Below, one piece after another: positions 14,979 through 20,605 of a stretch of 20,605 nt of DNA (position 1 is its first letter; every line of letters starts with the position of its first letter). Source of the stretch: JACMRI01 sp043778625 (lineage in GTDB: Bacteria; Bacteroidota; Bacteroidia; UBA4408). The stretch covers positions 1-20,605 of the forward strand of contig JAYWFU010000081.1 of NCBI GenBank assembly GCA_043778625.1, given 5' to 3'. A program made the translations under genes and the position numbers. The notes below the pieces were generated by a model. That model saw only the letters and a program-made list of their open reading frames with translations, had not been told where the DNA came from and did not search any database.

Positions 14979-16259
14979 ATGAGACTATTTTTATTTGCCA
15001 TTTTATCATTTACAACGCTATTACTACAGGCACAACAAGATAAAAACAACCCTTACAAACTCCCTATAATTGGGCTTAATGCAAACTTTATGTCTTTTAA
15101 GGGAGATGTAACTAATACGTATAAGCAACGTCCGTTAGCTCGTTTCCGTCCTGGAGTTGGCATAACTATCGAACAACGTTTTATGCCTTTTTTAGGCGCT
15201 CAACTGGGTATAAACATGGGTAAACTTGCCGCTAACGAAGCACCAAGTAATACTTCTCTTAATTTCGAATCGAAAACATTTGAGGCAAACTTAAATGCCG
15301 TTTTTCATTTTGACAACGGATTTATTATGAAAAAAGAATCAAATATAGCGCCTTATGTAAGTGTTGGATTTGGTTATTTACAATTTAATAGCTATGCTGA
15401 TAAATTAGATAAAGATGGCAATAAATATTATTATTGGAATGATGGACAAGCCTATAACTTACCACAAAACGATACTAATGTTATTACTCGTAAAAGAATT
15501 TCGCGCGATTATAAATACGAAACCCAATTAAAAGATTCGGTAACAAACTATGCCCGCAATACATTTACAATACCAGCTGCCGTTGGGTGTGTGTTAAAAA
15601 TAACACCTGCCATTCAAATGAATTTAAAAGCTACCTACACACGTACTTTTACAGACTGGATTGATAATGTAAATGCTAACGGAAACAACGACGCTTATAT
15701 TACGTTTAGTGCAGGAGTCAGTTATTTGTTAGGAGCTAAAAAAGGGTCTACTGACGAAGGAATATTTAAAAACAACGATTACGAAAAAATTGACCGTATA
15801 GATGCTGATGACGATGGAGTAAAAGACATTGATGATAAATGTCCTGGAACCCCAAAAGGTGCTAAGGCTGATAGCAAAGGTTGCCCAGTGGATAGTGATA
15901 AAGACGGTATTGCGGATTATATGGATAAAGAACCTAATTCAACATCAACTTTAGTAAATAGTCAGGGGGTAGCAATAACTGAGGCGCAATTAGAAAAAAA
16001 TGCAAACGACACCATTGTTACCACACGTGAAGATGCTTTGCGCGAAGAAATGGTTAACAAAGATAAAGAGCTGGCCGCTAAGGGCGGAGGAGCTCGTGGC
16101 AAAATGCCAACGCAATACAACTATGCTGATAAAGATAAGGATGGGGTTATTACATCAAAAGAAATTACAGCCGTAATTGATGCGTTTTTTGAGGGCGAAG
16201 ACCCTACCGTAACCGTAGCTAAAATCAATCAATTAATAGACTTTTTCTTTGAGCAGTAA
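14979..16259 (+). CDS. Outer-membrane barrel protein with TSP3 motifs and an EF-hand-like C-terminus
   Basis: The 426-residue protein has a signal peptide ending near LLLQAQ (19). An OmpA-like beta-barrel follows (about 28-253) with alternating strands such as PYVSVGFGYLQF and the final AYITFSAGVSYLLG. Two thrombospondin type 3 calcium motifs come next (about 275-316: DADDDGVKDIDDKCPG and DSDKDGIADYMD) with the paired cysteines usual for this repeat. In typical Bacteroidota relatives a peptidoglycan-binding OmpA domain follows; here there is none. Instead come a charged linker (about 320-380) and an EF-hand-like loop DKDKDGVITSKEI (384-396) in a short helical module ending FFFEQ. It is probably an abundant outer-membrane protein with calcium-stabilised periplasmic or surface parts. 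It has its own promoter and a very strong terminator. Confidence 0.88.
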   Translation: MRLFLFAILSFTTLLLQAQQDKNNPYKLPIIGLNANFMSFKGDVTNTYKQRPLARFRPGVGITIEQRFMPFLGAQLGINMGKLAANEAPSNTSLNFESKTFEANLNAVFHFDNGFIMKKESNIAPYVSVGFGYLQFNSYADKLDKDGNKYYYWNDGQAYNLPQNDTNVITRKRISRDYKYETQLKDSVTNYARNTFTIPAAVGCVLKITPAIQMNLKATYTRTFTDWIDNVNANGNNDAYITFSAGVSYLLGAKKGSTDEGIFKNNDYEKIDRIDADDDGVKDIDDKCPGTPKGAKADSKGCPVDSDKDGIADYMDKEPNSTSTLVNSQGVAITEAQLEKNANDTIVTTREDALREEMVNKDKELAAKGGGARGKMPTQYNYADKDKDGVITSKEITAVIDAFFEGEDPTVTVAKINQLIDFFFEQ

Positions 16260-16291
16260 ACTAATATAACCAGCTTTAATAGCAATCTTAA

Positions 16292-16330
16292 CCGCCTTAG
16301 TTTTTATATAAAAACTAAGGCGGTTTTTTT
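16292..16330 (+). terminator. Strong rho-independent terminator with a perfect 32-base palindrome
   Basis: Bases 16292-16323 form a perfect palindrome (16-base arms beginning CCGCCTTAG) followed by seven T residues. The palindrome begins 33 bases after the stop of the outer-membrane protein gene and isolates it from the giant gene downstream. Confidence 0.92.
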
Positions 16331-16370
16331 ATCGAATATTAATGTTATTTAAAAGTGGTTTTGGTTCCTT

Positions 16371-16404
16371 TTTGATGGTTAATAGATTAATAATATTACT
16401 TTTG
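16371..16404 (+). promoter_or_regulatory. Promoter of the giant surface-protein gene
   Basis: TTTG (16371-16374) and an exact TACTTTTG -7 box (16397-16404) are separated by 22 bases, slightly long for the family pattern. The start codon follows 41 bases after the box. The preceding terminator makes an independent promoter necessary. Confidence 0.55.
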
Positions 16405-16445
16405 CAAGATATATATTAACACGTAATTAACAATTAATTATATAA

Positions 16446-19400
16446 ATGCGCTCAAAATTCACACTTAACAATCAATTTTCAGTTCTTTTTACATTTTTTT
16501 TAACAGGGTTTTTCTCACTCTGTTTTACTTATGCAATAGCTGAGGGAACAAAACAGGTTATGCCTACTGCGGCTAACGGAACATCGCTCGAAATTAGACC
16601 CGACTTCGGTTTTGGTAGTTATCAAAATTGCCCAGCGGCTAATCGTCTTTATTTTTATATAAAAGACAATACGATCGAAAATTTGTATTTTGGTTTAAAT
16701 CCTCGCATGCGTGTGCCCAACACAGGCGTGCCTAATAACGCGTATTATGTTATAAAAAACCCAAGTGGAACAATTGTTATAGGGCCTACTTTGGTGCCAA
16801 CTACAGGTGCAGGCTTTATTAATACCTACGCTGAGGCTGTAGCAGGACCCAATATTGCTGGTGCTACACCTACAGGTTACAACCCAATCATGTTTGACCC
16901 TATTCTTAACGGCGATTATTACATTGAGTTATACCGTAGTAACGATGGCGGAGTAACAATGGATAACTCCACAAATGGGGGTGAGTTTTACAATATTTAT
17001 TTTGATTTTACTGTTGCAAGAACTAATAATACTCAATACTTAGGGCGTGTACACTCTAGTGCTTTTGGTTTTATAACGTATGATCCAACAAGTACAAATT
17101 TTAATGCGCAAATTAATAATTCGTTTGAGGGAGATTATTATGGTTATACAGCCGATAGTTCGGTAGTTCGTGTTAATTTTGAGCAAGGGTTTAGGCCATT
17201 CGGTTTTAATGTTTCAATGAACTATGAAGGTGTTGCAAGCACTGGTAATTTCGTAAGCGATAGACGCTCAGTACACACGGGGCAAAATACACCTACTATT
17301 CCCAGCCCTTATCAAGTATTTTTATCGCCACCCGATGCTAGTATTTACGTACGTTCAACAGCTGCAAATCCACCAGGGTTATTTACTAATATGTATGGTT
17401 GTACGGGGGCTTATTATTTAACTTATTATTTAGATAAACCAGGAGATGTTTCTATGCTCTTGGATTTAAACGGTACTTCTGGTTTTCAATCAGCAACAGC
17501 TGATAGGGTGTTAGAGGCATTTACGCAAACTGCGGGTAGCCACGTTATGTTTTGGGACGGGCTAGATGGTCTTGGCAATGTAGTAAACGCTAATGTAAAC
17601 GCAACTATTACGGTTTCTATTTACCGTGGGCGTACTAACGTGCCTATGTATGATGCTGAGTTAAATACCAATGGTTTTTCCATTACATCAATATCTCCAG
17701 CATCGGGGTCGCGCAAAATATATTGGGACGATGCCTCGTTGGTAAATGCAGGTAATTGTAGTAACGCCAACGCTGATAATAATACAGGCGCAGGAGCCGC
17801 ATTTACCAATCCTTATTTAGGCGTTGTAGGCCCTACTCACGCTTGGGATGGTACAGGCGCAGGCACAGCAGTACCAGCACCTGCGGGTGGTGGCGGTTCG
17901 GCTACATTAGGTAATTTATGTGATGATTTTGGTAACGCACGTACCATAAACTCTTGGTTTTATTCGTCAGACGTATCTTCGCCTCCTGTATCAAAATTAA
18001 CACCATCGTGCGATAATGATGGTGATGGCATAAGCGATGCTATTGATGTTGATGATGATAACGATGGTATTACTGATGCCATAGAATCAGGCGGGGTTGA
18101 CCCCTTAGCCGATGCTAATGGCGATGGTATACCTAATGCTTTTGACCCTTCATTCCCAGGTTTTGCTGATGCTAATCGCGATGGGTTAAATGATAATTTT
18201 ACTAATGATGCCGATGCTGACGGAGTAATAAACGCCTTTGATTTAGATTCAGATAACGACGGAATAACCGACATCATTGAGGCTGGAGCTGTGGATACTA
18301 ACAACGACGGACGTGTAGATAATTTTATTGACGCTAACGGAAACGGTTTGTCAGATGCCTATGATATTACTTGTACAGGTACAACTGTTAACGAACGTGC
18401 AACAACAACAGCCGGTACAACAGGTACTGTAAACAACTCGGCAAACGCCGTAGATGCTAGTAATACAACATTTGCTACATTATCTTCTAACGGAGCCTCT
18501 ATTGATTTAGTGTTACAAAGCACAGTACCTAGTGGCACAGTAATTACGCTTAATTTATCTACCCAAAGTGGTACTAATGCAGCTGCGGGCACTATTACGC
18601 AATCTATTGACGATAATACGTACAGTAACTCCGTAGCTTATTCTACTACAAATAATACTGCTACAGGGCAGGCAATTACCTACACAACTACTGCCGCCAC
18701 ACGCTATTTGCGCATTACTCGTAATAATGCTAATATAACAGGCGTACAAATAGCCAATTATAGTTTTATACCTTGTAATGGAGCTGTAGGGGTAGCTGTT
18801 GCTAATGCAAATACTGATGGTGATTTATCTCCTAATTTTTTGGATTTAGATTCGGATAACGATGGTATTACTGACATTGTGGAAGCCTTTGGTATTGATG
18901 CTAATGGCGATGGTCGTGTAGATGGTAGTGCAGATACCGATAAAGATGGTTTGCGCGATACTTATGATGCTAACAATGGAGGAGTAGCTATAACTAATGC
19001 AGATACGGACGGAGATGGAATTAAAAATTATTTGGATTTAGATTCAGATAATGATGGAATACCAGATGTGGTAGAAGCAGGAGGTACAGATGCTAACAAC
19101 GATGGTTTAATTGATGGATTTACTGATACTGATAAAGATGGTTTAGCACAATCGGTAGATGGGGATATTAACAACGATGGTATTGCTGATAATACGGCAG
19201 GCGCACTTATAATAACGTCAACAACAGGTACGGCTGGAGTTCCAGTATCATATCCTCGTGGTAATTTTGACGGAACTGGTCGCCCTAACCCATATGATTT
19301 AGATGCTGACGGCGACGGAATATTGGACACTCGCGAAGCGGGAATTGCTGATGCTGATAATAATGGAATTGCTGATGGTGTGCTAGGTACTGATGGTTGG

Positions 19401-20605
19401 AGCGATACCGTAGACGCACTACCTGCATTAAGTTTAACCAATACTGATGGCACAGCAGGTGCTAATTATTTGGATATAGATGCTGATAACGACGGAATAG
19501 TAGATAATATTGAGGGGCAATCAACCGTAGGTTATATTCCAATAACTAATACTGACACCGATAACGATGGTATTGACAATGCGTATGATAACAATGCTAC
19601 CTTTGGGGGTAATGCCAATAATGGTATAACTCCAGTAAACACTGATGGTGCAGACACACCAGATTATATTGATTTAAACTCCGACAACGATTTTTCGTCG
19701 GACGCAATTGAAGGATGGGACACTGACGGTAATGAAATAGCAAACATATTGCCAGCAGGCACTGATGCTGATGGAGATGGCTTAGACGATAATTACGATA
19801 CAAACGATGCTGCTACAAACCCTAATAATGGACAAACTCCAACCTCGTTTCCTAACATAGATAATTCGGGTACAAGCGAGAGAGATTGGCGCGAGGCCGA
19901 TAATAATGCGCCTGTGGCTGTTGGTAACAATGCAACAACCAACGAAGATGTTACGGTAACTTTACCCGCAATACAAGGCAACGATACTGATGTAGAAAAT
20001 AATGTAGTTACAAGTACTATTGATTTAGACGTATTAACTGCTGGGCAACAAACTTCAGTTACTACTGCTCAAGGTACATGGGTAGTAAATACAACTACTG
20101 GTAATGTAGTGTTTACACCAGCATCAAATTATAATGGCACTGCTACACAAATTTATAGTATTTGCGACAACGGCTATGCTGCACTTAGTTTAGCACCACA
20201 GTGCGATACCGCACTATTAACCGTAATTGTTAACCCAGTAAACGACCCACCTATTTTAGATAACGAAATTATTACCACCAGCGAAGACGTTTCAGTAAGT
20301 GGCGATTTAACTGATGTAGGAGATAGCGATATAGAGGGTACAACATTAACCGCCAATACAACACCCATAAAAGTACCTGCGCATGGTTCAATATTAGTAA
20401 ATAGTAACGGAAATTACACCTACACCCCTACTTTAAATTATTTTGGAAAAGATACTATTATAATAAGTATTTGCGATAACGGAACTCCTCTGCCTGCAAA
20501 ATGCACGAACGACACTATTTTCGTTACAATTATTAGTATCAACGATGCACCCGTAGCAGTAGCCAATAGTGCTACTACTCTGGAGGACAATGCAGTAACC
20601 TTAAC
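16446..20605 (+). CDS. Giant surface adhesin-like protein, TSP3 and cadherin-like repeats (3' end outside window)
   Basis: One frame stays open from the ATG at 16446 to the window edge (1386 residues, no stop). A signal peptide ends near residue 33 (CFTYAIA). Residues about 40-515 form an unrecognised ectodomain with a FlgD-like Ig motif (MFWDGLDGLGNVV, about residues 365-377). From about 520 to 1150 runs a long array of thrombospondin type 3 calcium motifs of the DLDSDNDGI type, interrupted near 640-780 by a beta-rich insert. From 1154 there are cadherin-like domains starting NAPVA, NDPPI and NDAPVA, spaced 112 and 100 residues apart. This is the layout of T9SS-exported adhesins and gliding-related surface proteins. 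A sorting or gliding-associated C-terminal domain would be expected beyond the window but cannot be seen. The role in adhesion is inferred from architecture only. Confidence 0.93.
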   Translation, partial: MRSKFTLNNQFSVLFTFFLTGFFSLCFTYAIAEGTKQVMPTAANGTSLEIRPDFGFGSYQNCPAANRLYFYIKDNTIENLYFGLNPRMRVPNTGVPNNAYYVIKNPSGTIVIGPTLVPTTGAGFINTYAEAVAGPNIAGATPTGYNPIMFDPILNGDYYIELYRSNDGGVTMDNSTNGGEFYNIYFDFTVARTNNTQYLGRVHSSAFGFITYDPTSTNFNAQINNSFEGDYYGYTADSSVVRVNFEQGFRPFGFNVSMNYEGVASTGNFVSDRRSVHTGQNTPTIPSPYQVFLSPPDASIYVRSTAANPPGLFTNMYGCTGAYYLTYYLDKPGDVSMLLDLNGTSGFQSATADRVLEAFTQTAGSHVMFWDGLDGLGNVVNANVNATITVSIYRGRTNVPMYDAELNTNGFSITSISPASGSRKIYWDDASLVNAGNCSNANADNNTGAGAAFTNPYLGVVGPTHAWDGTGAGTAVPAPAGGGGSATLGNLCDDFGNARTINSWFYSSDVSSPPVSKLTPSCDNDGDGISDAIDVDDDNDGITDAIESGGVDPLADANGDGIPNAFDPSFPGFADANRDGLNDNFTNDADADGVINAFDLDSDNDGITDIIEAGAVDTNNDGRVDNFIDANGNGLSDAYDITCTGTTVNERATTTAGTTGTVNNSANAVDASNTTFATLSSNGASIDLVLQSTVPSGTVITLNLSTQSGTNAAAGTITQSIDDNTYSNSVAYSTTNNTATGQAITYTTTAATRYLRITRNNANITGVQIANYSFIPCNGAVGVAVANANTDGDLSPNFLDLDSDNDGITDIVEAFGIDANGDGRVDGSADTDKDGLRDTYDANNGGVAITNADTDGDGIKNYLDLDSDNDGIPDVVEAGGTDANNDGLIDGFTDTDKDGLAQSVDGDINNDGIADNTAGALIITSTTGTAGVPVSYPRGNFDGTGRPNPYDLDADGDGILDTREAGIADADNNGIADGVLGTDGWSDTVDALPALSLTNTDGTAGANYLDIDADNDGIVDNIEGQSTVGYIPITNTDTDNDGIDNAYDNNATFGGNANNGITPVNTDGADTPDYIDLNSDNDFSSDAIEGWDTDGNEIANILPAGTDADGDGLDDNYDTNDAATNPNNGQTPTSFPNIDNSGTSERDWREADNNAPVAVGNNATTNEDVTVTLPAIQGNDTDVENNVVTSTIDLDVLTAGQQTSVTTAQGTWVVNTTTGNVVFTPASNYNGTATQIYSICDNGYAALSLAPQCDTALLTVIVNPVNDPPILDNEIITTSEDVSVSGDLTDVGDSDIEGTTLTANTTPIKVPAHGSILVNSNGNYTYTPTLNYFGKDTIIISICDNGTPLPAKCTNDTIFVTIISINDAPVAVANSATTLEDNAVTL
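18045..19700 (+). repeat. TSP3 super-repeat array inside the giant protein
   Basis: Seven copies of a D-[LVI]-[DN]-[SAD]-D-x-D-x-x-x-D core begin at 18045, 18240, 18843, 19035, 19296, 19473 and 19671. Most spacings are 177-198 bases (59-66 residues). One is 261, and one is 603 because of the inserted domain. Each unit also carries secondary DxDxDG motifs. Repeats are conserved in protein, less so in DNA, which indicates old duplication. Confidence 0.85.
19905..20605 (+). repeat. Tandem cadherin-like domains inside the giant protein
   Basis: Domain starts at 19905, 20241 and 20541 are marked by N-[AD]-x-P-[VI] and an early [ST]-x-E-D motif. Each complete copy ends with a strand such as TALLTVIVNPV. 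Both complete copies contain SICDNG followed by a second cysteine 12-15 residues later. The third copy is cut by the window edge. Confidence 0.8.

Noticed and set aside
18000..19700. Repeated GATGGTATT-like words suggesting a direct-repeat or CRISPR array
   Set aside because: The repeats are in frame, diverged at the DNA level and encode calcium-binding motifs. There are no identical repeats with uniform unique spacers.
17621..20368. Several - strand open frames opposite the giant surface-protein gene
   Set aside because: Their Ser/Ala/Pro-rich translations are the complement of the repetitive Asp/Asn/Gly-rich TSP3 coding sequence. The + strand frame is open throughout with clear domains.

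Overview
The window looks like chromosomal DNA from a member of the Bacteroidota. The evidence is low-GC sequence with heavy use of TTA and ATA codons, several matches to the Bacteroidota promoter pattern (TTTG, about 20 bases, TAnnTTTG), few clear Shine-Dalgarno sequences, a GLPGLI-like lipoprotein, and an M14 carboxypeptidase that ends in a type IX secretion (T9SS) type A sorting domain. No tRNA, rRNA, transposase, integrase or CRISPR array was seen.

Left part (1-4316, + strand). There is a possible tail of an upstream gene, then an unrecognised secreted protein with a barrel-like C-terminal half whose start appears damaged. A tight three-gene glycan cluster follows: a WbpP-type UDP-GlcNAc 4-epimerase, a GT2 glycosyltransferase and a GT4 glycosyltransferase. 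The first pair overlaps by 1 base and the second pair is 3 bases apart. The epimerase probably supplies UDP-GalNAc or a derivative for a surface polysaccharide.

Middle part (4308-14004, - strand). This is a run of housekeeping and envelope genes: comEC (DNA uptake), a GlpF-like glycerol channel, uvrC (nucleotide excision repair), a small periplasmic helical protein with a strong terminator behind it, a GLPGLI-like lipoprotein, a TPR lipoprotein, and the T9SS-exported M14 carboxypeptidase. The TPR lipoprotein lies only 16 bases behind the carboxypeptidase gene and is probably cotranscribed with it.

Right part (14005-20605, + strand). A divergent intergenic region carries a 33-base inverted repeat that overlaps the predicted promoter of a LOG-family phosphoribohydrolase. 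Next is an outer-membrane barrel protein with thrombospondin type 3 calcium motifs and an unusual EF-hand-like C-terminus, closed by a perfect 32-base palindromic terminator. Last comes the start of a very large surface protein, at least 1386 residues, still open at the window edge. It has a signal peptide, an N-terminal ectodomain, a long calcium-binding TSP3 array with a roughly 65-residue super-repeat, and tandem cadherin-like domains.

Most genes belong to known families. The most distinctive parts are the two neighbouring calcium-motif surface proteins at the right end and the inverted repeat in front of the LOG gene. I see no convincing sign of a wholly new multi-gene system.
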